NCBI GenBank assembly: GCA_938084685.1
Contig: CALKGE010000002.1
Span: forward strand, 1 to 64,000
DNA length: 64,000 bases
DNA from: an uncultured Pirellulaceae bacterium
GTDB lineage: Bacteria > Planctomycetota > Planctomycetia > Pirellulales > Pirellulaceae
Direction of reading: 5' to 3'
Positions within the stretch are counted from its first letter, which is position 1; the number at the start of each line of letters is the position of its first letter. Shown in pieces: positions 55,040 to 64,000 of this stretch. Both the position numbers and the translations under genes were made by a program. A model generated the notes under the pieces. It worked only from the letters and a program-made list of their open reading frames with translations, had not been told where the DNA came from and ran no database searches.

Positions 55040-56401
55040 ATGATTAAATCTTTACTCATTGCTCTTTGCGCGTTTTCTCTAGCTTTACCGGTCTTCGGAG
55101 ATGAACGCCCCAACATTATTTTGATCATGGCCGATGATCTAGGAATTGACAGTGTCGAAGACTATGGTGGACGTCAGTATAAAACGCCGGTCATGAGCCA
55201 GTTGGCAAAAGAGGGAATGCGGTTTACTCACGCCTACGCCCAGCCTCTTTGCACGAACACTCGTATCCAGTTGATGACCGGTATTTATAATCATCGCAAC
55301 TGGATCGCTTTTGGAATTCTGGATCCGGAGGCGAAGACATTCGGGCATTACATGCAGGAGGCAGGCTACCAAACAGCGATCGTCGGAAAATGGCAATTGC
55401 AGAGTTATGATCCGCCGGATTATCCGGGAGCCGCTCAACGACGCGATAAGGGGATGCATGTCGACCGGGCTGGATTCGATGACTATTGCCTCTGGCACAC
55501 CCATCACACCGAAGAAAAGGGGTCGCGTTACCCAGACCCGAAAATCAATCTCAACGGGGAGTATCTTCCTGATACGAAAGGAAAGTATGGACCCGATATC
55601 TGGGCTGATTACATCTGCGACTATGTCAGCCAGAAGCACGAAAAACCGTTTTTTCTGTATTACCCCATGGCACTGCCTCACAACCCGTTTTCTCCGACAC
55701 CGGACTCGCCAGAATGGAAAGATCCCCAGCGGCGGTTTGACGAAGAGAATCGGTTTTATGGAGACATGGTCGAGTACACCGATAAAGTGTTGGGACGCAT
55801 TGTCCAGGCTATCGACGAGGCGGGAATTGCAGAGAACACACTGCTCATCTTCTACAGTGATAATGGGACAAACCAGAAGATCGAGACTCAGACAACCTGG
55901 GGATTAAGCCAGGGTGGGAAAGGATTGCCGATCGATGCTGGCGTACACGTGCCACTGTACGTGCGGTGGAAAGGCACGGTGGGAGCAGGCGTGGTCAACG
56001 ACAAGCTAGTGGATTCGACAGACTTTTTGCCAACGATTCTGGAAGCAGCCGGTTCTCCCGTACCTGCCAAAGCGGGCCTGGATGGGATCAGCTTTTATCG
56101 GCAGTTGGTGGGACAACGTGGACCGGAACGCCCATGGGTTTTCTATCATTACGATCCGCGACCAGGCTGGGATAAGCATAAGTTTACATTGCATCGGTTT
56201 ATTCAGGACCGGCGGTACAAACTGTACGACAACGGTATTCTGATCGATGTTGCCAACGATCCGCTTGAGCAACACATCCGTTATGCAGAAGATGATACTC
56301 GCCAGACCGCCGCGGTGAGACGCAGATTTGAACGTGTACTGCAGGAAAAATATGAGCAGTGGCTGGAGGCTCGTCCTGCGAATAATCGCAAGATTCACTA
56401 A
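55040..56401 (+). CDS. Exported sulfatase with variant formylglycine motif CTNTR
   Basis: A 453-residue sulfatase with a signal peptide ([20 protein letters not shown]), the metal pair D32-D33 (IMADDLGI), and at residue 71 C-T-N-T-R75, where Asn takes the place of the usual Pro. Other active-site pieces are IVGKWQLQ and FYSDNGTNQ. Start is ATG 55040; the TTG at 55013 would add nine residues of no similarity. First of four tandem sulfatases. Whether the cysteine becomes formylglycine without Pro depends on the host enzyme; activity cannot be assumed. Confidence 0.9.
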   Translation: MIKSLLIALCAFSLALPVFGDERPNIILIMADDLGIDSVEDYGGRQYKTPVMSQLAKEGMRFTHAYAQPLCTNTRIQLMTGIYNHRNWIAFGILDPEAKTFGHYMQEAGYQTAIVGKWQLQSYDPPDYPGAAQRRDKGMHVDRAGFDDYCLWHTHHTEEKGSRYPDPKINLNGEYLPDTKGKYGPDIWADYICDYVSQKHEKPFFLYYPMALPHNPFSPTPDSPEWKDPQRRFDEENRFYGDMVEYTDKVLGRIVQAIDEAGIAENTLLIFYSDNGTNQKIETQTTWGLSQGGKGLPIDAGVHVPLYVRWKGTVGAGVVNDKLVDSTDFLPTILEAAGSPVPAKAGLDGISFYRQLVGQRGPERPWVFYHYDPRPGWDKHKFTLHRFIQDRRYKLYDNGILIDVANDPLEQHIRYAEDDTRQTAAVRRRFERVLQEKYEQWLEARPANNRKIH

Positions 56402-56444
56402 CCCGTTTGCATTCATTTCTCCTCAAGCCGAAAAGGTGTATTCG

Positions 56445-58046
56445 ATGAAAAGAGTGTTAATCTCGATTTGGTTCACGCTGGCCTTTTCGTCAGCATTACT
56501 GGCTGCAGACAAACGTCCGAATATTCTGTTTGCTTTTGCCGATGACTGGGGAAAGTATGCGGGGTGCTACGCTCAGGTGGATGGCCCTGAGTCTATTAAT
56601 AGTCTGGCGAAGACGCCCACGATCGACTCTCTTGCGGGGCGTGGGACTCTGTTTAAGCATGCATTCGTGACCGCTCCCTCCTGTACTCCCTGTCGCAGCT
56701 CTCTTCTATCTGGCCAGTATTTTTACCGTACCGGTCGTGGAGCGATTCTGCAGGGAGCGGTTTGGGATTCGACGATTCCGACCTTCCCACTGTTGTTACA
56801 GCAGTCCGGTTATCATATCGGTCAAACCTATAAGGTCTGGAGTCCGGGAACTCCGAGAGACGCTCCGTTTGGAGGGCGAGATGAAGAATTTGAATCGGCT
56901 GGCGGCAGATTCAATGGCTTTTCACAGCAGGTCACCAACATGCTGGACAAGCAGGGTAAATCATTGAAAGAGGCCAAGGCAGTTCTTTTGCAGGAAGTAC
57001 GAAACAATGTTCAGGCCTTTCTGGATGCCCGCACAGATGACAGCCCTTTCTGCTACTGGTGGGGACCCACCAATGTGCATCGCAGGTGGATTAAAGGGAG
57101 TGGAAAGCGTTTCTGGGAAATCGATCCCGACAAGTTGAAAGGGAAGCTGCCAGAGTTCCTTCCCGACGTTCATGAAGTACGCCAGGATTTTGCGGATTAC
57201 CTTGGGGAAGCAGCAGCGTTTGATGCTGGCTTGGCAGAGGTGCTTGCGGTTTTGAAAGAAGCAGGTGAGCTGGACAATACGGTGATCGTCATTAGCGGGG
57301 ACCACGGTGCTCCGGGCTTTCCTCGGGGGAAATGTAATCTGTACGACTTTGGTACTCAAGTGCCGCTGATCATTGCGACTCCGGGGCAAGCGAAGGCGAG
57401 GATCGTAGATGATTTCGTCAACCTCATGGATCTGGCTCCGACCTTCCTGGAGCTGGGTCAGGTTGAAGTCCCAAAGGTCATGACGGGACGCAGTCTGGTA
57501 CCTGTCTTGAATTCCGATAAAAACGGAGTGGTTGATGCGAGTCGCCGGTGGGTGGTGACTGGTCGTGAGCGGCATGTGGCAGGAGTTCGAGAAGGGTTTT
57601 TGCCATACCCTCAAAGGGCGATACGGACAAAGGACTATCTCTATATCATCAACTTCAAGGCAGATCGTTGGCCTATGGGCTCGCCCATGGCTGTTACAGA
57701 TGACTCAACCCCGACCACGCAGCAGTTGGAAAGCAATACGTTCATCAGTTTTGGAGATCTGGATGCCAGTCCGACCAAGGCCTGGTTGATTGAACACCGT
57801 CATCAGGAGCAATGGAAACAGCATTACGACTGGGCCTTTGCGAAACGTCCGCACGAGGAGCTTTATGTTCTTGCCAATGATCCAGATCAGATTCACAATG
57901 TGGCTGGTACACTCAAATACGCTGCAGTCAAAGCGCGTCTCAAGCGTCTGTTGATGAGTGAATTGAGATCGACCGGGGATCCACGTGTCATGGGCAACGG
58001 TTCGACATTTGATAAACCACCTTTCACTGCTCCGTTTAAGCGATAG
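56445..58046 (+). CDS. Exported sulfatase
   Basis: A 533-residue sulfatase with a signal peptide ([20 protein letters not shown]), metal pair D33-D34 (FADDWGKY), and formylglycine motif C80-T-P-C-R84, which holds an extra cysteine. [14 protein letters not shown] carries the second metal site. An AAGG site 8 nt upstream supports ATG 56445; a longer frame from 56328 would overlap the previous gene. Second of four tandem sulfatases, 43 bp after the first. Similar in layout to heparan N-sulfatase-like enzymes; the substrate is unproven. Confidence 0.9.
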   Translation: MKRVLISIWFTLAFSSALLAADKRPNILFAFADDWGKYAGCYAQVDGPESINSLAKTPTIDSLAGRGTLFKHAFVTAPSCTPCRSSLLSGQYFYRTGRGAILQGAVWDSTIPTFPLLLQQSGYHIGQTYKVWSPGTPRDAPFGGRDEEFESAGGRFNGFSQQVTNMLDKQGKSLKEAKAVLLQEVRNNVQAFLDARTDDSPFCYWWGPTNVHRRWIKGSGKRFWEIDPDKLKGKLPEFLPDVHEVRQDFADYLGEAAAFDAGLAEVLAVLKEAGELDNTVIVISGDHGAPGFPRGKCNLYDFGTQVPLIIATPGQAKARIVDDFVNLMDLAPTFLELGQVEVPKVMTGRSLVPVLNSDKNGVVDASRRWVVTGRERHVAGVREGFLPYPQRAIRTKDYLYIINFKADRWPMGSPMAVTDDSTPTTQQLESNTFISFGDLDASPTKAWLIEHRHQEQWKQHYDWAFAKRPHEELYVLANDPDQIHNVAGTLKYAAVKARLKRLLMSELRSTGDPRVMGNGSTFDKPPFTAPFKR

Positions 58047-58102
58047 TCGCGGCGGAGCCTTCCTCATGAGAAATGAAAGCAGTTTTGACTGGAAAGAATA
58101 AG

Positions 58103-59962
58103 ATGAAAAATTGTTTACTGGCGTTGCTATTGATTGCTGCTGGATCGTGCCATGTGCACGCCGCTGATAAGCCAAATATTCTGTGGTTAACCAGTGAGGA
58201 CCATGGGCCGGAGATGGGATGCTACGGTGATGAATTGGCGGTTACGCCGCACGTTGATGCACTTGCCCAAAAAGGCATGCTGTTCAATCTCGCCTGGTCA
58301 TGTGCTCCCGTTTGTGCTCCTGCCAGAACCTGCATCATCACGGGAATGTACCCGCCGTCGATTGGCGGACAGCATATGCGAAGCATGGTTTCGCTGCCCG
58401 ATCACGTCCAGTTTTATCCGTGGTATCTGAAAAAAGCGGGCTACTACACCACAAATAACTCGAAACAGGATTACAACGTGAAGAAGGCCGATCAGGGTTG
58501 GGACGCTTCTTCCAACAAAGCACATTATCGTAACCGGGGTGAAGGCCAACCGTTTTTTGCGATTTTTAATGTGACTGTCAGCCACGAAAGCAGAATTCGT
58601 AAACGACCTCATGAAAAAGTATTGGATCCGGCCAGGGTGCGAATCCCGGCTTACCATCCGGACAATGCCGAGTCGCGGCAGGACTGGGCGCAGTATTACG
58701 ACATCGTCAGCCAGGCGGATGCGCTGGCTGGTCAGCGGCTTGCCGAATTGGATCAGGCCGGTCTTACCGAGGACACGATCGTCTTTTACTACGGAGATCA
58801 TGGGAGCGGGATGTCTCGTTCTAAACGCTGGCCTTATAATTCCGGCCTGTCCGTCCCCATGGTTGTCTTTTTCCCCGAGAAGTGGAAGCATCTGGCACCC
58901 AGAGAATACCAGGTCGGCGGTAAGAGTGATCGTCTGGTCAATTTTGTGGATCTGGCTCCGACCGTGCTTAGTCTGGCAGGAGTGAAACCACCCGAGCATA
59001 TGCAAGGCCACGCATTTGCTGGCAAATTTCAGCAGCAAAAGCCTCCCTATATGTTTGGGTTTCGAGATCGCATGGACGAACGGTACGATTTTATCCGTAC
59101 CGTAACCGACGGACGTTATCAATACATTCGCAACTTCAATCCCCACTTCATTTATGGTCAGTACGTTGCCTACAATTTTGTGACTCCGTCCACCGCCGCC
59201 TGGAAGCGCGATTATCTGGCCGGTAAACTCGATCAGGCTCAGTCCGCTTACTGGAATTTGAAGCCCACTGAAGAACTATATGATTTGCAGGCGGATCCGG
59301 ATGAAGTTGTCAATCTTGTGGATTCCCCAGAGCATCAAGTTGTTCTGCAAGAGCTGCGAGGAACGCTGTTTGACTGGTGTGCAGAGATACGTGATGTCGG
59401 CTTTCTACCCGAAGGAGAGATACATAGTCGCAGCGCTGGTGTCTCTCCGTACGAAATGGGACACGATAACAAAAAGTATCCATATCGAAAAATCTTCGAG
59501 GCGGCTGATCGAGCTACTTATCGTGACGAGTCGAGCCTCAAGCAGATGGTGCAATACCTGAACGATAAGGATAGTGCCGTGCGGTATTGGGGAGCTGTTG
59601 GCTTGTTAAATCGTGGTGAGGTGGCCTATCAGCACCATGCCGCCGCATTACGTTCCTGTTTAGGGGACCGATCACCTTATGTGCAGATTACCGCAGCGTA
59701 TGCTCTGGCGAAGTACGGAAAAGGTGAGGATGTGCGACAAGCGACAGATCACCTGTTGTCACTCACCGCTTGGACCAAAGATCGTCCGGTCTTTGTTTCA
59801 CTGACTGCCCTGAATGCCGTGGATAAACTGGATGGCAAGGCGTCACATGCCCTGGAGCAGATCAAGGCGTTACCAAGACAGGATGGAGCATCGCCGGACC
59901 GTCGTTACAACGGCTACGTGAATCAGGTTCTGAGTAAGGTAATTGAGGATCTGGAGAATTAG
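58103..59962 (+). CDS. Exported sulfatase with C-terminal HEAT-like region
   Basis: A 619-residue sulfatase with signal peptide (1-20), metal residues E32-D33 in LTSEDHGPEMG (Glu in place of the usual first Asp), formylglycine motif C71-A-P-A-R75, and FYYGDHGSGM. Residues from about 490 onward (KDSAVRYWGAVGLLNRGEV, SPYVQITAAYALAKYGK) are helical HEAT-like repeats beyond the catalytic domain. Start ATG 58103 follows GGAAAG; 58073 would add ten residues. Third of the four tandem genes. The HEAT-like tail may dock other proteins or the glycan. Confidence 0.9.
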   Translation: MKNCLLALLLIAAGSCHVHAADKPNILWLTSEDHGPEMGCYGDELAVTPHVDALAQKGMLFNLAWSCAPVCAPARTCIITGMYPPSIGGQHMRSMVSLPDHVQFYPWYLKKAGYYTTNNSKQDYNVKKADQGWDASSNKAHYRNRGEGQPFFAIFNVTVSHESRIRKRPHEKVLDPARVRIPAYHPDNAESRQDWAQYYDIVSQADALAGQRLAELDQAGLTEDTIVFYYGDHGSGMSRSKRWPYNSGLSVPMVVFFPEKWKHLAPREYQVGGKSDRLVNFVDLAPTVLSLAGVKPPEHMQGHAFAGKFQQQKPPYMFGFRDRMDERYDFIRTVTDGRYQYIRNFNPHFIYGQYVAYNFVTPSTAAWKRDYLAGKLDQAQSAYWNLKPTEELYDLQADPDEVVNLVDSPEHQVVLQELRGTLFDWCAEIRDVGFLPEGEIHSRSAGVSPYEMGHDNKKYPYRKIFEAADRATYRDESSLKQMVQYLNDKDSAVRYWGAVGLLNRGEVAYQHHAAALRSCLGDRSPYVQITAAYALAKYGKGEDVRQATDHLLSLTAWTKDRPVFVSLTALNAVDKLDGKASHALEQIKALPRQDGASPDRRYNGYVNQVLSKVIEDLEN

Positions 59963-60007
59963 AATCTGCCCGGCAGGGTTGGTTTTCAGTTATCAGGAAA
60001 AGGTGCG

Positions 60008-61804
60008 ATGAAGCGGTTATTCGACGTATTTGTGATGGCTTGCGTATCACTGGCTTGTCTGAGTTCAGTGGATGCAAAACCGAATGTTTTGATCATTACC
60101 GTGGATGATATGAGTGCGGACTCCATCGGTGCCTATGGCTGTCCACTCAAAGAGATTTCTCCCCACATGGATGCGCTGGTTCGTTCTGGTTTGCGATTCC
60201 AACATGCTCATGTGCAGGTCGGCAATTGTATGCCCGGGCGTAATGTGATGTGGTCCGGATTGTACCCTCACAATAATCAAGTGGAAGGCTTTTATCAGGT
60301 TCGTCAGCCAGGTCACCAGCATCTCGTCGACTTGATGAAAAAGGCTGGCTACTTCACGGCGATCATGGGTAAAACAACGCACTCCACCCCCTATCATCCG
60401 TATGGATGGGATGCGATTTTGGATAAGGCTGAGGATAGGGCCAATTATGATAAGAAAAATCCAGCACACTTCGGAGAGGCAACTGCACGCGGGATTGCGG
60501 CGGCAGTTCAGGCTGACAAGCCATTCTGCCTCATGGTAAATGTTTCCGACCCCCACAAGCCATTCTATTCGGGTGAAGGAGATAAGAATCAGCCCACCCT
60601 CGTTGTGGATGCAAAGGATGTTCCAGTGCCCGGCTTCCTGTTTGACGATCCGGAAGTTCGGCAGGAGCTGGCGTTATATTACAGTTCTGTCAGCCGAGCG
60701 GATGACTGTGTTGGTCAGATTCTTCGCTCGTTGCAACAGTCAGGGAAACAGGAAGACACGGTAGTGGTGTTCCTGTCAGATCATGGAATGCCTTTGCCAT
60801 TCGCCAAGACGCAGCTCTACCACCATAGTACTCATACGCCGCTGGCAATCCGCTGGCCGGGTGTTACGGCACCAGATTCTGTCGATAACCTGCATATGGT
60901 GTCTGCCGTCGATCTGACGCCGACCATTCTTGACATCGTTGGTGCGGAGATTCCCAAACTGGACGGTTTCTCGTTTGCACCCATTCTAAAAGGCGAACGA
61001 CAAAAGGAACGTGAGTTTGTGGTGAAAGAGTACAACGAGAATTCAGGGCGGTCACGAGATCCTATTCGCGCCGTACAAACCAGAAAGTACCTCTACCTGG
61101 CTAACGCCTGGTCAAACGGAACGCGAGTGTTTGCGACAGCAACCACGGGAACAAGGACATACCGTCGACTGGCAGAACTGGCGAAATCGGATGCACGCCT
61201 GGCCGAACGGCTGGCAATGTATAAATATCGTGTGCCCGAAGAGTTTTACGATGTTGAAAACGACCCAGATTGCCTCCGCAACCTCATAGATCATCCGGGT
61301 TATCAAGAAGTTATTCAGTTGCAACGCGATCGTCTGTTGGCATGGATGGAGCGTACCAACGACCATATGACTGAGTGCTTTCGTAATTTTGACGACCCGC
61401 AGGTCCGAGAAGCATATGTTGTTGCCAAAGAAATGGAAGCGATGGCTCGCAAGAGAACTGCTACCAATGCCCCAGCCGCGAAGAAACAGAAAGTCTTTAC
61501 CGTTACGCTTCCCGAACCAACTACGGCAGCGGCAAGAGTGAAGTTTGTTATCGAATTTGATCTTCCGCCGGCTAAGGGAGTTCAATCAATCACCATGACA
61601 TTGAAGCAGGGAAAGCGTGGTGAGCGAGTGGAACGCAAAATGGCTACGATCAAAGGAAAAGGGAAGCTTGTTGCCGAGTTTGATATGCCCACCAATCCCG
61701 TGGACAACCGCATCTCCTTTGCTGCCTGGGTCGGCCCGGAGTTTTCAAAAAACCTGCAGTACTATCACTCCGATCCAATACTGGTGAAAAACCCGGACGA
61801 TTAA
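60008..61804 (+). CDS. Exported sulfatase with C-terminal extension
   Basis: A 598-residue sulfatase with a signal peptide (1-23), metal pair D33-D34 (TVDDMSAD), formylglycine motif C74-M-P-G-R78, GKTTHS near residue 120, and FLSDHGMPLPFAKT. Residues 495-598 form an added beta-rich domain (TVTLPEPTTAAARVKFVIEF), possibly for glycan or surface binding. Last of the four-gene sulfatase run. The stop codon overlaps, on the opposite strand, the stop of the DUF1501 gene: both use the palindrome TTAA. Confidence 0.9.
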   Translation: MKRLFDVFVMACVSLACLSSVDAKPNVLIITVDDMSADSIGAYGCPLKEISPHMDALVRSGLRFQHAHVQVGNCMPGRNVMWSGLYPHNNQVEGFYQVRQPGHQHLVDLMKKAGYFTAIMGKTTHSTPYHPYGWDAILDKAEDRANYDKKNPAHFGEATARGIAAAVQADKPFCLMVNVSDPHKPFYSGEGDKNQPTLVVDAKDVPVPGFLFDDPEVRQELALYYSSVSRADDCVGQILRSLQQSGKQEDTVVVFLSDHGMPLPFAKTQLYHHSTHTPLAIRWPGVTAPDSVDNLHMVSAVDLTPTILDIVGAEIPKLDGFSFAPILKGERQKEREFVVKEYNENSGRSRDPIRAVQTRKYLYLANAWSNGTRVFATATTGTRTYRRLAELAKSDARLAERLAMYKYRVPEEFYDVENDPDCLRNLIDHPGYQEVIQLQRDRLLAWMERTNDHMTECFRNFDDPQVREAYVVAKEMEAMARKRTATNAPAAKKQKVFTVTLPEPTTAAARVKFVIEFDLPPAKGVQSITMTLKQGKRGERVERKMATIKGKGKLVAEFDMPTNPVDNRISFAAWVGPEFSKNLQYYHSDPILVKNPDD

Positions 61805-63231
61805 CCCAGTGCTTTGGAGATGACCGTTCCGTGTACATCGGTTAGTCGAAAATCACGGCCAGCATGATGATAGGTCAGTCTTTCGTGATCCAGTCCAAGT
61901 TGGTGAAGAATGGTTGCCTGGATGTCGTGGACATGGACAGCATCTTCAGTGGGATGGAAACCAAAGTCGTCTGTTTCTCCCATCGAGAATCCTGGCTTGA
62001 TACTGCCGCCAGCCATCCACATGGTGTAAGCCTGTGGATGGTGGTCACGACCCTGGCTACGTCCCAGTGTCGGATTCTGTTCCACCATCGGCGTACGCCC
62101 GAATTCGCCTCCCCATACCACGAGTGTACTGTCAAGCAGGCCCAGACGCTTCAGGTCCTTCACCAGAGCCGTGGAAGCCTGATCTGTTTTGCCGCAGTTG
62201 TTCGTGCAATTCCCTTTGACGTTGGAGTGAGCATCCCAACCACTGGTGAAGATGTTGATATAACGCACGCCGCGCTCGACCATACGACGGGCCAGCAGAC
62301 AGCTGCGAGCGAACGATGCCTGCTCCGGTTTGCAGCCATAAAGGTCCAGTGTTTCCTGCGGTTCACTGCTTAGATCCATCAGCTCCGGAGCGGAAACTTG
62401 AAGCCTGGCAGCCATTTCAAAGGAAGAGATTCTGGTCTGGATTTCCGGATCGTTTAGTTTTTTGAATTGTTGCTGATTCAGCTTTCTCAGGACATCAAAC
62501 GCTTTCTGCTGCCCCTCGGCACTCATCCCTTGAGGAGTATCCACATTGAGAATTGGAGAACCCTGGTTTCTGAACATGACGCCTGTATTGACCGTCGGCA
62601 GAAAACCGCTGGCGTAAAGCCCTGCTCCGCCACTCAACCCACCTGCCGTATTCATGACCACGTACGCAGGCAGATCTTCTGTTTCCGCACCCAGGGCATA
62701 CATTGCCCAGGATCCAATACTGGGTCGGCCGGGTTGGCCAAAGCCTGTATTAAAGAGTAATTGGCCGGGAGCATGGTTGAATTGATCGGTATGGACGGCG
62801 CGAAACAGACAAATGTCATCTGCGATTGTCTGCAGGTGTGGTAGCGCTTCTGAGAGCTCCTGACCGTTCTTGCCGTACTTGCCAAATTTGAACTGAGGTC
62901 CCAGCACTCCCGCATTCGGCTGAATAAACGCATAGCGCTGGTCGCCAAGTACAGACTTGGGAAGCGGCTGGCCTTCAAGTTTTCTCAAGAGCGGTTTTTC
63001 TGTGAACAGTTCGAGTTGACTTGGTGCACCGGCCATGAATAGATGGATGACCGCTTTAACCTGCTGCTTATGGTGAGGCTTTACATTGCCAGGCAGGCCT
63101 TTAGCTGGTTGTCGAGCCCGAGTCATAGTGCCGCCGCCCAGTAGTGTAGCTAAAGCGACTTTGCCAGTACCAACACCGCAGTCCTGCAGGAATGTACGTC
63201 GAGTCAAATTGAGATGTGGGTTACGGTTCAT
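61801..63231 (-). CDS. DUF1501 domain protein, PSD1 partner
   Basis: A DUF1501 protein of about 476 residues from ATG 63231, with twin-arginine-like signal (NLTRRTFLQDCGVGTG). Core motifs: [32 protein letters not shown], and HDIQATILHQLGLDHERL. The start is chosen because it lies 7 bp after the PSD1 stop; a longer frame to 63405 overlaps PSD1 without similarity. Very similar in arrangement to the 45-49 kb pair. Function unknown. Confidence 0.92.
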   Translation of the reverse strand: MNRNPHLNLTRRTFLQDCGVGTGKVALATLLGGGTMTRARQPAKGLPGNVKPHHKQQVKAVIHLFMAGAPSQLELFTEKPLLRKLEGQPLPKSVLGDQRYAFIQPNAGVLGPQFKFGKYGKNGQELSEALPHLQTIADDICLFRAVHTDQFNHAPGQLLFNTGFGQPGRPSIGSWAMYALGAETEDLPAYVVMNTAGGLSGGAGLYASGFLPTVNTGVMFRNQGSPILNVDTPQGMSAEGQQKAFDVLRKLNQQQFKKLNDPEIQTRISSFEMAARLQVSAPELMDLSSEPQETLDLYGCKPEQASFARSCLLARRMVERGVRYINIFTSGWDAHSNVKGNCTNNCGKTDQASTALVKDLKRLGLLDSTLVVWGGEFGRTPMVEQNPTLGRSQGRDHHPQAYTMWMAGGSIKPGFSMGETDDFGFHPTEDAVHVHDIQATILHQLGLDHERLTYHHAGRDFRLTDVHGTVISKALG

Positions 63232-63238
63232 GGGATCT

Positions 63239-64000
63239 CTAGTTTTTGTTAATTGCTTCGTCTGTTGAGAATAGAATCCGAACGACGCCGGTCCAGGCGG
63301 CGTCATTGATCGCTGCTTCATTTTCTCTTTTAACAAAGGCCTGAGCCTGTTCAGGATTGGATTTATATTCGTCCAGCAGTGACTGGTAGTATTCGGCCAC
63401 GGCACCCCGTTCTTCCGGGGTCGGTGGTCTGCAGAGTATGCGGAGGAAGGCCGCGTCCAGTTTCTCGTCGTCTCCGACCTCCAATCTGGCGATCTCTGTG
63501 CCGAACTGCCGGGCGACGTCCAGAAACATCACATCATTTAAGATGGTCAGTGCCTGTAAGGCGGTATTGGACGAGTTGCGCTTGGCCGTGCAGAATTCAC
63601 CGCTGGGGGCATCAAACGTATTAAACATGGCAAAGGGCGCGGTCCGTTTGGTGTAAGTGTAAATGCTTCGGCGATACCGGTCTTCCCCGGCACTGGGGAT
63701 CCATTTAGGAGATCCGTAGGCTGCGGCAGTGATTCCCTCGGGTTGAATCGGGCGAACCGGAGGACCATACATTTTTCGGGAAAGCAGACCTGCACTGTGC
63801 AAGATAGAATCTCTGAATATCTCAGCTTCCAGTCGAACGCGGGGAAAGTAGCTGAGTAGCGTGTTGTCAGGATCGGTGGCAAGTGCATCCGCCTTGACGC
63901 GGCTGGATTGCTGATACGTCGCACTGGTGACGATGTATTTGTGCAGCCACCGCAAAGACCATTGATGTTCGGCTAACTGAATTGCCAGATGATCCAGCAG
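63239..64000 (-). CDS. PSD1/DUF1553 protein, C-terminal part (runs off right edge)
   Basis: The last 253 residues of a PSD1-type protein; the frame stays open to the window edge, so the N-terminal haem and DUF1549 parts lie outside. Visible DUF1553 blocks are VTSATYQQSSRVKA, FPRVRLEAEIFRDS, and FDAPSGEFCTAKRNSSNTALQALTILND, with the FNTFDAP signature of one PSD1 subgroup. It is upstream of and in operon with the DUF1501 gene. Second PSD1-DUF1501 pair of the window. Confidence 0.9.
   Translation of the reverse strand: MLDHLAIQLAEHQWSLRWLHKYIVTSATYQQSSRVKADALATDPDNTLLSYFPRVRLEAEIFRDSILHSAGLLSRKMYGPPVRPIQPEGITAAAYGSPKWIPSAGEDRYRRSIYTYTKRTAPFAMFNTFDAPSGEFCTAKRNSSNTALQALTILNDVMFLDVARQFGTEIARLEVGDDEKLDAAFLRILCRPPTPEERGAVAEYYQSLLDEYKSNPEQAQAFVKRENEAAINDAAWTGVVRILFSTDEAINKN

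Noticed and set aside
1-64000. CRISPR arrays, insertion sequences, prophage, tRNA or rRNA genes
   Set aside because: Looked for repeat-spacer patterns, transposase motifs, cloverleaf-like segments and rRNA signatures; none was convincing.

Overview
The window looks like a chromosomal segment of a planctomycete, probably a marine relative of Rhodopirellula, Blastopirellula or Gimesia. The evidence is the gene families present: two DUF1559 pseudopilin-like proteins, five DUF1501 proteins, two PSD1 (DUF1549/DUF1553) cytochrome-type proteins, seven secreted sulfatases, TAT-exported Gfo/Idh/MocA oxidoreductases and PQQ-type propellers. I saw no tRNA, rRNA, CRISPR array, insertion sequence or prophage. 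Species and GC content were not computed.

Layout. 0-9 kb: the tail of an RND heavy-metal type efflux pump, a ComM/YifB AAA+ ATPase on the minus strand, then an M24 peptidase, an SDR dehydrogenase and an M81 (MlrC-type) metallopeptidase, and a small FHA protein. 9-17.2 kb: a YhcC-type radical SAM protein, PhoD-like phosphatase, SDR, PQQ propeller, DUF6817-like protein, GguC/AraD1-type protein and a sulfatase, all on the plus strand. 17.5-24.7 kb: a tandem DUF1559 pair, a TIM-barrel isomerase, a secretin-N-domain-like exported protein and a DUF1501 protein. 23.8-28.2 kb: a minus-strand operon of sulfatase, NHL propeller, Ldh-type dehydrogenase and WD40 protein. 28-35.9 kb: a DUF3179-like protein, DUF1501, esterase, PhoX-like protein, sulfatase and RtcB ligase. 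36-43.6 kb: Gfo/Idh/MocA oxidoreductase with a TlpA-like lipoprotein; divergently, a thioredoxin-like protein with an in-frame TGA; then an SDR, a small membrane protein, a DUF4212/sodium:solute symporter pair, a zinc-ribbon protein and an MFS carrier. 43.7-52.5 kb: two DUF1501 genes, PSD1, an EF-hand protein with 27-bp repeats, and a PL10 pectate lyase. 52.6-64 kb: a hydrolase/oxidoreductase operon, four sulfatases in tandem, and a second DUF1501/PSD1 pair that runs off the right edge.

Read together, this is a polysaccharide-scavenging region. Exported sulfatases, a pectate lyase, esterases and oxidoreductases would remove sulfate and acyl groups, cut the chains and oxidise the sugars. DUF1501/PSD1 pairs recur alongside, with unknown roles.

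The most striking observation is the gene at 38124-38678. An in-frame TGA sits exactly at the second cysteine position expected for a CxxC redox motif (C-Y-R-stop), and an intact reading frame continues for 128 further codons. The gene has a good ribosome binding site, and foldable sequence follows the TGA. This is a candidate selenoprotein, with a simple nonsense mutation or sequencing error as the alternative. Other unusual items are a sulfatase with Asn in place of the Pro of the formylglycine motif, a minisatellite-encoded EF-hand protein, a hairpin directly before the yifB start codon, and an 8-bp intergenic tandem repeat.
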